Of a DNA stretch of 64,000 nucleotides, positions 36,304 to 51,429 are shown piece after piece. The position numbers and the translations under genes were made by a program. The notes beneath the pieces were generated by a model, which was given only the letters and a program-made list of their open reading frames with translations, made no database searches and had not been told where the DNA came from. This DNA is from Carallia brachiata (taxonomy: Eukaryota > Streptophyta > Magnoliopsida > Malpighiales > Rhizophoraceae), in assembly GCA_021464245.1 (NCBI GenBank), contig JADCRB010000114.1, forward strand, positions 3,963,393 through 4,027,392, read 5' to 3'. Each line of letters begins with the position of its first letter. Positions within the stretch are counted from its first letter, which is position 1.

Positions 36304-36691
36304 CAGCGGATCCACATTGACCACCCTCAAAATTATAGTCTATATTAATTATACATATAGTTTATACTAATTTTAGCGTATTATCTCCCTAAAATTTATA
36401 TTTTACCCTCTTTAATTATGCTCGTTGAAAAAAGTAATGCAAAAAAAATTAAATATATGATATTATCTCTTTTAAAATTTATATCTTAATTACACTAAAT
36501 TTTATATTTTACATTTTACTCTCACTCTATTATTTTTTAAAAATAATATTATTTTACTTTGAAAGTTAATATTTATTAATAAAATAATATTATTTTACTA
36601 TTTATATTACTGTTTATAATGAGAAAGTTGAAAAAAAAAGTAATTTTTAATCTCTATTTACCCCCCTCACTTCAAATCTGGGATCTTTTAC
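36304..36691. mobile_element. 388-bp insertion with perfect 13-bp target duplication
   Basis: TGTTGCTACTCAC is present exactly at 36291-36303 and 36692-36704. The insert begins CAGCGGATCCACATTGACC and its reverse complement begins GTAAAAGATCCCAGATTTGAAG, so the ends share GGATCC/GATCC-type inverted similarity followed by a run of G/C (CCACCCTC versus GAGGGGGG). The interior is AT-rich and non-coding. A 13-bp duplication is long for a classic DNA element and would also suit retroposition. Confidence 0.75.
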
Positions 36692-36709
36692 TGTTGCTAC
36701 TCACTTACA

Positions 36710-37217
36710 GGTTTCTCTGTATCTTCTCTCTCTTTCTCTTTCTCTCAATCGTTCAATTGTTCACAATTAAATGATTGCAATTGCTCCATTTCTGCGATCG
36801 GTATGTACAAAGTTTTGTAGTTATGATGACATATTGTTTCATGCATATTCAATAACATTCGAAAGGTAGAATGCAAGTTTACAAATTGGGAACACGAAAC
36901 TTTGTCAAAGTGTTCGTTCAGCTAATGAATCATTGCCAAGAATCATTTCTTCGTTATAGGACCCTCAAATTTTTGTCAATACATAATCATGAAGCGTGCC
37001 TTCTTGACTGTGGTCTTCTCATTAATATGATTTTTGTTGTGATTTTTATTTAGGATGTGTCTTTAATCTTGAGGTAAAGTAGCACACAATGGGCTGCTTT
37101 TATGTCTTTTGGTTTGTTCATTTGATTCCTGGATTTGCATATCACGATAATCCTAAAAATTTTCGGCAAATTTGTATCTTGAAGTGCTTAATACCTTTTC
37201 GTCTTCAACTAAAGGTT

Positions 37218-37254
<37 letters not shown>

Positions 37255-39140
37255 TTGCCATATATATGTCAATTAATACAAGGCATCTGACCTTTTCTTT
37301 TCTTTATAATTAACCATACTAATTTTCAATGGAAGTTTACAGTGTACTTTTATAGCACCCCAAACCCCGAGATTTTGAAGGTGGCTATCAAGAGAATTAA
37401 GAAACATTTATCTTGCTTTTTTTTTTTTTTGGTTGTAAGTTTAGGTATCCAAAATGCGTATTAATGGTCATTTATAGTATGGGTATTACTCAAATAAATC
37501 TAAAAACTATTATTAGAATGAATTTTTTGAGTAGAATTTGATGTATTTAATTTTATGGAATTAAAAAAAAAAGGGTTGTATTCATTAGGCTTCTCAAACT
37601 AAGAAAGTTACTTTGTTATAAGAATCCAAAACCATCCACATGTATCTTGTGTTCAGTTGATGTTTTCCTTTTATTAAAAGAAAAACTTGTCTTTAAGCTA
37701 ATTTTTTCTCAATTTGTTTTGGCTATGGTTATTATTTTTAATATATTCTTATCTACGTCTTTAAAATATTTTAACATTCCATGTTGTCCTTTTAACTTCG
37801 AAGAAGTATATATACCATAAAATATTTTTATAGCAAATTTTAAGAAAATCAGATGGTGTGTAGCGCGGATAACAAACAAGTTACTTGTTAAAATTATCGC
37901 AAAATGGGGCAAGAAGAGCACTGAAGAGTTTCTAACCACTAGAAAACATAAATATCTTCTATAGCATGTTTCTCTTTTTATTTTTTATTGAAAATATTTA
38001 ACGAAGAAAGCTCATTTACTTATTAACATAATAGAAGTGTATAAAATTATATACAATATTGTAATTTTGCGCTTTCTTTATAATTTAGACTATATTTCCT
38101 GCACTAAAATATTTTCTTCAAAAAAAATAAAATATAATGATTACTTTAAATAAATATGTACAAAATACCATTCACTTTTTGGCTATTGTAAATTTATTTG
38201 ATTTAGATCAGGCTATTATAATATTTGTGAAACTCACACCATATAAATCATTAAATTTTACATAATAATATTGTACATATAATAATATATTCATATTAAA
38301 TATTTATTTATTTATTACAGATACCGATTAAACTAATTCAATCTTTGGTGATTAAACTTTTATACTGTTTTTTCTTTTTAGTTCTTCCTAATGCTCATTG
38401 CACAATTTGTTTTGCATTTTAGCTATGCAAGTATAAATATTTAACATGACAACAGGAAGAACTCCAATGCCATTAATCAAGTACATGAAAAAGTCCAATC
38501 GAAGCGACGCGAACATCCGTCGCGAAAGAAAAAATCTTACCCCTGGCTTGGAAAAAAGGGGGCCTTAAAGGTAGAAGCATAAGAAATTGACCAAACCCAG
38601 TAGCTCATGCACACAGAATACATTGCCTATTGTGTTATTAGGGTCAAAATCATACGGCTTTTAATGACGAAACTACCGGTCCAGCCACGAAAGAGCCGTC
38701 CCGACGCTCGCTTCAATGGATCAACTTAAATATTTACACTTTCTTTTAGAACGCAGTTTCGTAATGGAGAAAATGAGCTGAAATTTCCTCTGCTTACCCC
38801 ACTAATTGCGTTTTCTTGATCGACTTACATTTCTTTTTCTTGTTTTGGTTTCTCTCTTATGGTCATGTTTTGTACTTATTAATATATCAACTAATGTTTA
38901 GTTTTCTTCTTTTTGTACTTATAGTTTAACATATCAACTAAATAGGAGGTTGAAATTTTGAAACTATCATTGTAATTATGAGTTCATCGTCTCAATAAAA
39001 ATGAAAACTAAAAAGAATGAAGCCAAAAGATCTGATTGGAATGTACAGCCAGTGAGATCAAACAAAAAAAACGAATGTATATATGGTCAGGATAAGGAGA
39101 TCTACTCGGTCAAAAAAAAATAAAGGATCAGGAGATTTAC
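36710..39140. other. Intergenic, no gene seen
   Basis: Contains a (GT)n microsatellite with a GCGCGC interruption at 37215-37254 and AT-rich DNA. Short frames at 36871-37313 show no recognised product. Confidence 0.4.
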
Positions 39141-39149
39141 ATGCATATG

Positions 39150-39654
39150 CAAACGTTAAAATTTTAAATTAATGTTTAATATTTAAATTAAAATTTATTT
39201 ATAAATATAATATTTTTTTAATAAAATTAATTTTTTAATGTTTTCATTGTAAAATAATTTAATATTTTTTTATTATCTAATTATTTAATTAGTTAAAAAA
39301 TATATTATTTATTAGTCTATCTCTTATTAAAATGAAATATTATTAACAATATAATATTATGACATTTTATTTTAACTTTTTTTTTATTTTTTTATAAAAT
39401 TTAAAAAATAAAAAATTAAAAAAAATTATTACGCTATTATATTTTTATTAATATAATATTTTTTTTAGAGTTAATATAATAATATAACAAATAGTTGATG
39501 TATATTTTAATAAATTAAAGTCAAATAATAAAAAAAAATTAAATTATTCTATAATAAAAACAGTAAAAATTAATTTCACTTCCAAAAAAACACGTTATCT
39601 CTATAATTAAATTTTAACTGAAACATTAAACACCAACTTACCATTTTAACCTTG
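39150..39654. repeat. AT-rich inverted-repeat element of about 500 bp
   Basis: CAAACGTTAAAATTTTAAAT to GTTTAATATTTAAATTAAAATTT at the left is mirrored at the right by AATTAAATTTTAACTGAAACATTAAACACC to CATTTTAACCTTG. The interior is almost pure A/T. MITE-like; the duplication is unclear. Confidence 0.6.
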
Positions 39655-40220
39655 AAACTTTTAACGCCGGCGTAGTTACCCTGACAGAAGCCCGTTTCCC
39701 AAGGCTACAAACCGTAACCCTATGGAGGCAAGCCGCTACAGGATCACTGGGGCCCAACATCTGAGAGAAACGCACGTTTTAATCTTACGGAAAGCTTTGC
39801 CACATCATAAAGTCAGACCACGAAAATAATCCGTTCGGGGATAGAAGGAAGACAATTACATTTTTGCATACCACACTCTTACATGTAGTTTTCCATCGAA
39901 TAAATATTCTATTCCATGGTAAGGTGCGCAACTATCAATAAAATTAAATGAGAGCCTCGACGGTTTAAAAGAAACGAGACCACAACGGAAAAGTAGCGCA
40001 TGCGAGGAGAACATATTTTAACAAACTTGGATTAGATTCAAATAATAGACTTGTTCAACCGAACAGATTGTCACAAAAGCACAATTGGAAACAAACTTTG
40101 TTACCCAGCGTCACACAACCCTAACACTATCCAGAAACCCTATCCATCTATCTAAAGTTGACGCAACAAAAGATTATGAAAAAACACCATCCAGAACAAG
40201 TCCAGAAGCAAGACATGCAC

Positions 40221-41688
<1,468 letters not shown>

Positions 41689-41788
41689 CTCGCACGATCG
41701 ATATATCTGTCTCCCTCTCTCTGTCTATTTCTCTGCCTGTCTCTCAACAAAATTCACAAAAGCTCGCTTTAAAAGGAGGTCAAGGCGG

Positions 41789-41796
41789 TTTTATAG
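41789..41796 (-). promoter_or_regulatory. TATA box of histone H3.3
   Basis: CTATAAAA on the minus strand, about 100 bp upstream of the leader-intron donor. The intervening leader is rich in GAGAGACAGAGA. Confidence 0.65.
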
Positions 41797-41799
41797 AGG

Positions 41800-43530
41800 T
41801 TTGAGATTTTAATCCAACGGACAGGATTGGCGATCCGTGTGCTTTTTCGGCATAGCATCGGACGGTTATTACCGGATTAAGTTGTGCTTTCTTGAGTTGA
41901 ATGGACCGCTAAGATGGCGTATTAGGGAGCTGCCACGGATCGTGAAGGCTAAATACTTTATTCCTATTGGCCAATGAATGCAACACTTTTGTATTGTGTT
42001 TTTTGTTTAACCGACTGTTATTAAGGATGTTAAGCGTGTTTAAGAAGTTGGAGACGGTGATTATGGACCGAAATGTCCTTGATTAAGAATATTTTAATTT
42101 TATTTTTAAAGATAGTAGACATAATATTTTTTTATAAATACATGAATGAATAATTTGACAATACAAAATTAATAATTAATAAATATTTTTGTTATAGTAG
42201 TTATATTGACTATTTTAATCTATAGTTTAAAATTTTATGATAAGTATTGTACATATTCTCTTACAGTTTTTAATAAAATACTAATTATAAACTAAAATAT
42301 TATAATAACTTTAATAAATAATATATAAAAAATACTAAATTTATTAAATATTTAAATTATATATAGAGGTTAAAGTATTTGATTTTTTCGCATTGATATT
42401 GTTCATTACCCTTCTTACCTCAGCCCCACGCATGCTGCTGTAGGGTTTTGGCAGCTCCAGAAAAGAGATACTATGCCCCCTCTTTCTCACTTGAGCAAGT
42501 AAAAACACTTGTTTTTACTTTTCTTTTAATCCTCCAGAATTTGAAACGCTGTTTCTAAGAACATTTACAATTATAATCCATATTTAGGTAGGATTCGAGT
42601 AAGTGTAAGAGATGATATGCCAACTCGAATGCCTAATTATTATTTTGATTTTTTTATTTTAAATTTTAAATTTAAATGAATATTATATTAAATTTTAAGC
42701 TAAGACTCTAAATTCTCTATGTTACATATAAAAAATATTCTTGAAAAAATTCATATGAAAATATTATAAAATTTATTTTAATACTCAATTCAGGCACGGA
42801 GCTCCTGAGCTCGACACCCCGAACTTTTTTCATTTTCATTAGGTTTCTCATTACATTCCACTCCATCACTTCATACCAAACAGCCATAGAGTAATTTCAG
42901 TCAAAAAAAAAAAAAAAAAACAGTCATAGAGTAATAAAAGATGAAGAGAGGCCAGCCAAAAGACAAAGCACACACAAATGTATCCAAGGAAAACCATCCA
43001 TAATAAAAGTACTTTCCGTAATATCACTATCCATGTACACCATCTCCACCTGCTCCTCTACATCAAACAATTGTGACTATAAAAAGTGAGAAAATGAAAG
43101 ACCATCTACTTTCTTTTACAAATGGACAAACATTTAACACTGACTAAAAAGGCTCCACCAGGAGGGAAAAAAAAAACAGCTCTACCAAAGCATTAATAAC
43201 ATTAGTTACTTATACACTAATGCCCACCGAAATAAGCAGGCAGCTACACTCTTACAAACCTGCAAAACACTACGCATCCAACTTAAAGAGATCAGAATAA
43301 GATTCAGGCATCTGAAAGAATTTATACACGCGGTAAAATAGGATCAAGTGATTATGCCAGTCCAAGTGATTTCTATTCTCCAGTTTAAGCATCATTATCG
43401 ACTATCTTTCTCCAAAGTGCTCCTAAAGCCAACTGGCTGAATATTAAGAGTAATTTATTACGTTCTCTTGGGTGCTAGAAACCTTCAGAGCATCTTTCTA
43501 AATCCATTTCAAACTAAGCAGTAATAAAAT
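41800..43530. other. H3.3 upstream region and intergenic DNA
   Basis: The first 250 bp are relatively GC-rich and promoter-like. From 42060 the sequence is AT-rich without features. The last 300 bp are likely 3'UTR of the SCAI gene. Confidence 0.4.
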
Positions 43531-43535
43531 TGTAA

Positions 43536-46500
43536 CTACTTGCTATCAAAGAGAAAACAGTCTGCAACTTTCAGGTGATTTGCCAGCCGGAAGACGGTTG
43601 ACTGCACAACTTCAGACCTTGGGGAGACAGAATTTGGAAGTTGAGGCAGGCAAAGAGGCAAAGATTCCTCATGATCTTTGGTAGTGCAGAAAAGAGAGAA
43701 CACAGATCGGCAGCAGAATATGAATCTGGAGGAAACATTCCATAGAAGTATGAATCTCAAATATTATGGGAAATCCCTCCCCTATCCAACTTTAGGGAAG
43801 AATGAAAAAGGAAGAGAAGGAGAAGCCAGCATTTTCAGCAAGCTAAACTCGTGGAACTATACCTTAGAATAAGCCGCCGTAGAAATGGATCAGATAGAAC
43901 TTGCGCCCAAACCAGATCCAGGCTATCTGAAATACAGAGCGTGTCCACCCATTCAGCGAAGGCAGTTGACAGGATCTCCTCAGCATTATTGTACAAATCC
44001 TAAAGCAGTTGATGCCAGAAGATATGAGCAAACAGGAAAAAGACGACGATTATGACAAAAATAAAAAATGTGAGGCGATCAACTTACTAGATCACCATCA
44101 TGGGAGGTGAGGCCGACCATTTGGCAGAATGCCTGAAGAGGAGCAGTCAAGAAAAACGTAAACTGGCTTCCACTATATTTTGTGTCAATACTAGGGCTCT
44201 TGAATACTGGCCTAGAAGGAGAGAGTAGCAAGGCAGTTGGCTCTCCTATTTCTGCACCATGCAAGACCTGACAATCATCCACAATTTTCCGTAAGCAACT
44301 TCCAGTTAGATTGGCAATGACAGATGCAAAATTCTTGAAGGTTCATGCATCATGAAAGACAAGAAAATTATTTTCTAATAATGAACTTTTTTGCAAGAAT
44401 TTACAAATGGCTGATATAATGCACATTTTTCTTAAAACCCAATAATTTAGAAATAAAAGAAGCTCCCAAATAAACAAATACTGTCCAACAATGCATACTC
44501 AAACAATGACAAACCTGCCTTGAATGCATGGCTATTGTCACTATCAATAATCAAGAACAGAGGCCTTCGAGTAAAGGGAATTATATCACCAGGGTAAAGG
44601 GTATTTTGACCTGAAAGCCCAAAACAAGCAAACATAATGTTTGTAAAAGTCAAAGGGGAAAGACAACACAGAAATGTACAAGAAATGCATAGCTACATAC
44701 CACCATCTCCTTTAGGACCTAACCAAAGGTAGTTGTCATAATAGTCACTTGATTTTTCTTTGCCATTCACATGAGATTCTGGTTTTGAAGCAAGGCCATT
44801 CATTCCACTGGATGCTACAGGGACAACTTTGTTGTTTGAAGGCTTTCTTGGTCCTCGAGAACTTTCCAGTTTTGAAATAGTCCTTTGACCAGCCTTGCCT
44901 GAATTCTATAAAGCCATCAATAACATACAAAAAGACAGGATACAAAAAAACATTTACCAAAAATATGAAAGCTAACAATTAACCTGATGCTGATAAATAT
45001 ATTAACATAAGGCTCTCTGGCGGAAGCTCCTCACAAATTGTTGCCATAGCCTGCCACCATTTAGGTAAATATCAGCTATTGCCATGTAAATGATAGAAAA
45101 AATTTTACTCATTAGCATGAAGATATAGCTTGTACTAGCTATGGATAGTATGCAGGTAAAGGCATAAGCATAGGATATAATTGATTAAAAAGTTAAATCT
45201 GCACAAGCTTCCACTCATTTTCAGTGGCAAATTCCATATAACTTGTACTAAAGTAGTGTTAAAGTGAATTCACTCATGGTGCCTGGAAATTTGCACAACA
45301 GAATGCAGGTGAACATAACTGCTTTTAAGTGATTGTCTAGGCCAAAAAAGTCGCACAAAATACACTAACAATGACAATCATATGACCAACAACATAGATT
45401 GAATCGAAATTATGTATTCCATGGGGGAGGGGCAGTGGGGGTTGAGATGATGCAAATTTTCCGCACACAGTTATGATGTTTACATGAACCTTAAGTACCA
45501 CAAATCCTCACAATCCAAAAAGATAATCCACCTCTAAACCCAGAAGCAGCTTAGTTGTCCCATAAAAAATAAAGGAGGGTAACTGCACAAAAACAATCAA
45601 AACAATGGCTTCAAAACTAACCGCTAACAACTGCGTCAGAGAAGGATGGTAAAGAACCGCTTTCCTGGGATTCGGATGCAAAGTTGGATCAGTCAAATCA
45701 AGAGACGAGTTAATATCTATTATTCCAGAAGCTCCAGAATGCTCAATTACACTGCCATTCTGGTTTGATTCAACCATGTGGCTTCGGTATATCGATTCAG
45801 CTGGATGCTTTTGGTAGAAGGATCCACTAGGCTCCCATTCCAAACACTGCATCATTCTGTAAGTGTCCAAGGTAATTTCAGCAAATTTAACCTGGCAATG
45901 ATAAAACATATAACTGATGTAACCATTTTCCTTAGCACAGGAAATCCAAGTAATCCAAATCCTATGTACAATGTAAAAATTTTGAAACAATACCTCACTC
46001 TGGTGATAGCTTGTCAAAAGCGCATCTTGAAATTTTAGAACCTTCCTTGAATGGAAACGAGCCACATAAGAGCAAGAAGCTGGAGGAGAATCAAACGAGG
46101 CACAATACCGCAAGGGCCTGACATTTGTAACAGTGTTATTGACTTCCATAAAATGGACTATTTCTTGCACCACTAATTTCCATTCTTTGAAGTTTGTCTC
46201 CTGAGAAGAAAAATAAAAGCCCCTGATCATGCAACTGAGAGTTGCATACAGTAATTACCCATAAGGAGAAATATTACTAAGCCAATGGGCATGTTCGTAT
46301 AACTGTATGCAAACATGTTTGTGCAAGGGAGTAAAATAAATACAAAAGGTAGTCATAAATTGGTACAGATTTTGAAAAAGCATCCTAATTCAGAAGGTCT
46401 TCAGGAACATTCAAAAGTTTCCTACATTTTAATTCTTCCAAATCTCTAAATTTTAATTCTTAACCTCTATTCCATGTCAATAATCATATTTGAGCAACCC

Positions 46501-48283
46501 AAGGCCACAAGACCAACCAGAATTGACAATGATGCTTTAAGCAATTATGGTGCTCTCAACTAGTTAAATATGATGCTTCACAGATATAAGTCTTGAGAGA
46601 ATAAGAAGTTGGGAGAATTTAGAAAAAGGCGATATATAATTCACCTTTTGGCTTAAAGCTTTTTTCATTTTTATGCATTAGAGGTTTAAAAGGTTACTGT
46701 CTCAAGAGTTAAACCTTCCATACGAACCGGATGCCAAATAAAACTTTGGCCCTAATGGATTGATGCTTAACAAGACAGAACATAATCTATTGGATACCCT
46801 CGCCATTTATTCCGAATTTATACACAAACATCATATTAATGCCTGCTGAAAAAAATTTTTGCGGAGACCTGGAAGGCTACTTCAGCTTTCCAACTCTCTA
46901 TTTAGGCTTTTCTTATTTTCCTCTAGAATATGGAATCCAACTATCTAAATGAAAAGGACATGTGGCTCCCAGGCAACTCGACTGATGTTAGCGCTAGCAT
47001 CTCTGCTCCTACAACTTAATCTACACATGCTTCATCACTGCTGCCTTTAACTTATTTACAGATAGTTATTATTTTCAAAACCTCTGCTTTGAGCTGAAAT
47101 AACCCATCTTTCTCAAACGAATTGGACACTTCTAAATGTAATTTGGTCACTGAGGCATGTGATGCAACATAAATTGCACATGCTACTGCAAACTTAGATC
47201 AAATTCAGCCAACCAGAACTATGATCAAAGAAGTTATGAAAGCAGTTGAAAAGGTTAAAAATCTATAAAAAAAAAAAAAACCGTAAATTAATTCTCTATA
47301 TAAGAATTTTATAAGCTAAAACCAAAAGAAATTCATGTGTAATTAGGACCAAAAAAGAAAGACCAGTATGTCCTTTAGAATTAATCTTGCGTATAAATGG
47401 ACCTGGTAATTCGCAATGACTTGGCTAAATGGAGTTTTGAGCACAGTTTCCTGAGGTGAGGAAAGAAGGCATAATCCAGTAGAAGAACATTAATAACTAT
47501 GACAATTCACCATCTAAAGCTAAAATTAGCCTCCATTAAACAGAATCCACAAAATGATTTTTTTAATTAACCATAGCATAAAAGCTGGACTTTGACATCA
47601 AATTACGTTCACCATAAACACCAGCTGCAACTCTCTCTCTCTACACAACACAAAAGCCACAAAACTAATACATAGATCGCAAAACAAATTAACAGAGACT
47701 AAAGAGACAAACAATTCTAACCAAAACCAGCACACAGACCCAAACGATTTGCGCAAAGAAATTTTAAGGAAGCCGGAATAATTACCCGAAAATTTGACTT
47801 GCTTTCATCAATTAGGGCTCCAAATTTCTCAGTAAGCACTTGAACCATGTCGGACCGGTTCAAAATCAGCGAGACGAGCAAAAACCGCGCGTAAAACCTC
47901 AACTCCTTAAATCTCACTCCTAGATCCTTGGCTTTAGCTCCATCGAAGTACTTCCTATGCAAGATTGCCTCGTAGAACACGTACGCCTCCACCAAGAACC
48001 TCGCCTCGCTAGTCCTCATATACTGGCTGAAGTAGAGTTGGCCGATCCGGCTCGCGATCTCGCCGATTTCCCACCGGTTCAGGCCGGCCTCCACCAGTTT
48101 CGACCGGTTCTCCTGCTGGTACTTCCAGAGCCGCATGTAGGCCTTGAACACCTTGAGGAAACAGTAGTTGTCGGTGCCACGTCGCCCGTGCGACGGGAGG
48201 TCTCGGACGCGAGCGAACTTCCGATCCGCGCTCTCCACCAGGGCACGGAAAGTCTTTGAAACGACGTCGTTGGCGGCCGCCAT
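43536..48283 (-). CDS. SCAI: SCAI homologue (DUF3550/UPF0682 protein)
   Basis: Plant member of the family that includes animal SCAI, a nuclear cofactor that restrains MKL/SRF transcription and acts in DNA break repair; the plant function is little known. Nine exons as plus-strand coordinates: 47786-48283, 45994-46200, 45622-45891, 44984-45050, 44701-44898, 44519-44610, 44088-44267, 43863-43999 and 43536-43725. They join in frame to about 612 aa, matching Arabidopsis family members (about 600 aa). Family stretches include NYCFLKVFKAYMRLWKYQQ, SRIGQLYFSQYMRTS, ETNFKEWKLVVQEI, PRKAVLYHPSLTQLL, NTLYPGDIIPFTRRPLFLIID, GEPTALLLSP and FTFFLTAPLQAF. A low-complexity Ser/Lys linker sits at exon 5. Exon 1 is GC-rich and the first ATG opens MAAANDVVSKTF. 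There is no signal peptide or membrane segment. The intron after HAFK starts with GC. The short DNA after the ATG overlaps no other gene. Confidence 0.93.
44268..44518 (-). other. GC-AG intron in the SCAI gene
   Basis: The exon ends TTCAAG and the intron starts GCAGGT; the acceptor is ATTGTCAG. Using the GT four bases downstream would shift the next exon (VLHGAEIGEP) out of frame, so the GC donor is the only frame-keeping choice. Confidence 0.75.
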
Positions 48284-48289
48284 GACGGG

Positions 48290-50235
48290 CAGCGGTCACG
48301 CTGGCGTTACTGGTGGCAACTACAGTCGTTGGCAGTAGAAAACATGGGAAACAGAGCGAGAGACAGAGAGGAGAAAACAAGGAGCGAAGATTCCGTTAAA
48401 AATGGAGTCAGCGCGCATGTTTATATGTTTTTTTTTTTGTTTTTTTTTTCAAATTTTTTAAGTTTAGACCAATTTATTGATAAAAAAGGAACAGTTCAAA
48501 AATTCTAACTTTTAATTTCGCTTATTAATATATTAACGCTGTTTGAAATAAGAGTTTACGGCGTGCATGTTTATGTTATTATTATAATATAATTACTCTG
48601 TTTTTTAATTTTTATTTTAAATTTTACCAAAAAATGAAAAAGGAATTTGTGGAAATTAATTAATTTCTTGGGTGAGCTCCCTGAATCCGACAGTGGCGGC
48701 GTGGAGAGAGAAAAGAGGGAGACGAAGGCTTTGTTTGGAGGCTCTTTTGCCGCTTTGTGCTGTGTGTGAGTGTCACCAATCTATGATCATATTGTTATGG
48801 GCGTGGGGCTTGTAAATTATTTACTTAAATGAATTACCAGTACGAATTTTATGAACCTTTTTTTATATAATATATTCTATATTATATTGATGACTTTTTA
48901 TACAAAATATAAATATTTTTATGATTTTATAATATTTTACTATACATCTTTTATATATTATATAAAATATAATTTCATAAAACCGTTTATTGTATAAATA
49001 AACTGATTAATTTGCTTTATTTACTTACATTAAGTAATTTTGTTGTAATTTAACTCAAAATAAATTTAAAAAAATCTTATAAAATTGGCTCTAAATCTAT
49101 GGAATCTCATCATCCATTTATTCATATAGTATACAATATAAAAATATCATGCAATTATTTGTGCTAGAGAAAGTGGGTGTGTCTAGACTTTTTTTTGGTT
49201 TAATGAAGCGGAGAAATGCATGTGTGCTCCTCAGCTATGTTCAGATTAGTGCTTCATGGGATTTGTCAATGGTGGACGATCAGGGATCCAATTCTAATTA
49301 TTACTGAACTCGAGACTTCTGTTCTATCACTCCAACTGGTAGCTTCATGGTAAATTAGAGTGCTTCTTCAATTCTTGATTAAGTTTTATTGACTGTAAAA
49401 GGAGGTAACGACCTCTGAATTTCTTTATATTATTCTTGAACAGACACGTTAGTGATTTAAGACTCATCAATATTGTGATGGATTTAAGAAAATTTCATTC
49501 AATTTTAGCAATATATCACTCGGTTTTTATAAAAGTTGTTAAATAAAGTATTCAAATAAAAATTACTGTGATCTTGGTACACAAATCGAATGACCAATAT
49601 AATCATAATAAATCTTTTTTTGCTGGTTAAAAAAAAAACTTCTACTCTAATATTCTATTTCTAATACTCTATCGGAGAGTTATCACTATTTATTAAAAGA
49701 AAAAATTACTTTTCCAGATAAAAGAAGATTGAAAAAGTACTCAAATAGAATTGTTTAAATTTAATGTGTAACTAATTAAATTTAGTATAAAAAGAAATAA
49801 TAGTAATTTTTCTTTACTTAATTACACTTATAATCAAAACAGTTATAAATTATGTCTAATCAATTATATTTAGATATTTTTTTGATAAATTTTTTTTAGA
49901 AATGTAATAGCCCTTTATTAAATTTGCTTATAGCTTCTAGTTTTGACGCTGGTTCCGTGATGAGTGGAATCTGACTATCGACAACTTGGATATACTTTTT
50001 CATTTGGATTTTTAATCAATTCTAACCGAACTGAACTGTTACGTGGTTCAACTAGTGTCTACTTTTCGAGAGCTACAACCAGAGCCGGAAACCATGGCTT
50101 GATCCCATTTTGAATCAACAGAAAGATGAAACTCAATTTTGGCCGATTATATTTTACGATCCTTTTTTTTTCCTTTAACTTATATATATAAATGCTTAGC
50201 ATCATTTCTTTATTTGTCAACCCCCCCCCCCCCCC

Positions 50236-50275
<40 letters not shown>

Positions 50276-51165
50276 GATATATATTATTCTCTCAATTTCT
50301 CAATTACTCTAATTTAATTACACTACTTAAATTTTAACTATTCGCTGATATTCTTGTTTATTCAATTTCTACATCACTTATAAAAAGGTCGAGTGAAGGT
50401 TAAATGTTCAAAAAGGGTAAAAGACAGTTAACAAAACTCAATTTTGTAACACGTGATCTTTGATTTGCCTACCAACGGGGATCATGAGATGCCCATCCAA
50501 TCATGCGAACATACGAAATTAATTAAGGATTGCATATGCCACTACTGTTAAAACAAAAGCACTCAAGTTTGATGTTTTTTATACAAAATTGAGCTTTTTT
50601 TTTTAAGTGTCAAGTTCAAGTTTCAATTTGTTTTGTGAAATTATTAGCAAAAAAATGTGCAAATCTAAAGTGAGAGATAGAGACAATTGTGTGCGCTTCT
50701 TTCTCCTTAATTGAGAAACGCCCTCATCTTAATTATTACTGCTATCATAACTTATTCCAGTTATTATTCTTTCAGTTATCAAGTTGTATAACTCTTTATT
50801 GCTTTTCATGGTCATCTTTTGTTATGAAAGTGTCACTTTGATAATCATTAAAAGATGGGTAAGTCTACTAATTCCAGCATCAGATTCAAATAGATCTCAA
50901 TCAAATATATAGGTTCTCGACACTAAAATCTTTGAGAAATTCTAATTTGACTCATTCAAAATGTATTAAGTAACTTAATATTAAATGCGAGCGAAGACAA
51001 AACTTTAAATAAGGTCCAACTTGAAATGAAATTTTTACAAAACTAATTTGTGTGATATAAATCATATGTATTCTATACTCATTAAAAAATAAAAATAAAA
51101 TTAGCAAGTACCAAAACATCTTTCTAGGGCAATAACTGACATAATTAGAAAATTGTTTGCATATT
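48290..51165. other. SCAI upstream region and intergenic DNA
   Basis: A GA-rich patch (48690-48760) may be promoter or leader. At 49800-49890 lies AT-rich MITE-like DNA sharing ACTTATAATCAAAACAGTTATAAA with the 61410 region. At 50221-50275 a C15 run, (CA)n and (TA)n stand in series. No gene supported. Confidence 0.45.
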
Positions 51166-51172
51166 ACTTCCA

Positions 51173-51424
51173 CTAATTTAGCATTGTCATCACTAACCAA
51201 AAACACTGCGGTAAAATAACATTCTGAGTGTAGCAGTTAGGTTTGATATTTTTGGTTTCTTTTCTATTTAGAACAATATTTGCTTCCCACAATTTCAAGT
51301 TCACACTTCTCAACTTGTCTAGTATCTTAGAGTTGTTGCTTGGGACAAAGTGAGTATATGCAAGACAATAGTCATTAGAAAAAATTGAAATCCATTCTTT
51401 AATCTCAGTAACTAGTGCACTCAC
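51173..51424 (-). pseudogene. Possible RNase H-like (RVT_3) tail of a LINE-type element
   Basis: An 83-codon frame. The segment VTEIKEWISIF, then a Phe-Val-Pro and a basic/Asn stretch followed by DKLRSVNLKLWEANIVL, resembles the end of RNase H-like domains in plant LINE-derived proteins (pattern FVPRxxNxxADxLA). The catalytic acidic residues are not visible. It is a weak match, given only as a relic. Confidence 0.3.
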
Positions 51425-51429
51425 GTCAA

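Noticed and set aside
44745..44978. Alternative acceptor giving EFRQGWSKDYF
   Set aside because: That acceptor (TTATAG) shifts the frame; the ATTCAG acceptor just downstream restores the SCAI frame KAGQRTISKLE.
45508..46230. One 240-codon minus-strand frame read as a single exon
   Set aside because: It runs through an intron (45892-45993) and past a donor (45622); the spliced SCAI model fits the family better.
47957..48380. Open frames in other frames over SCAI exon 1
   Set aside because: GC-rich exon 1 keeps alternative frames open; the SCAI frame has family similarity and correct splice sites.
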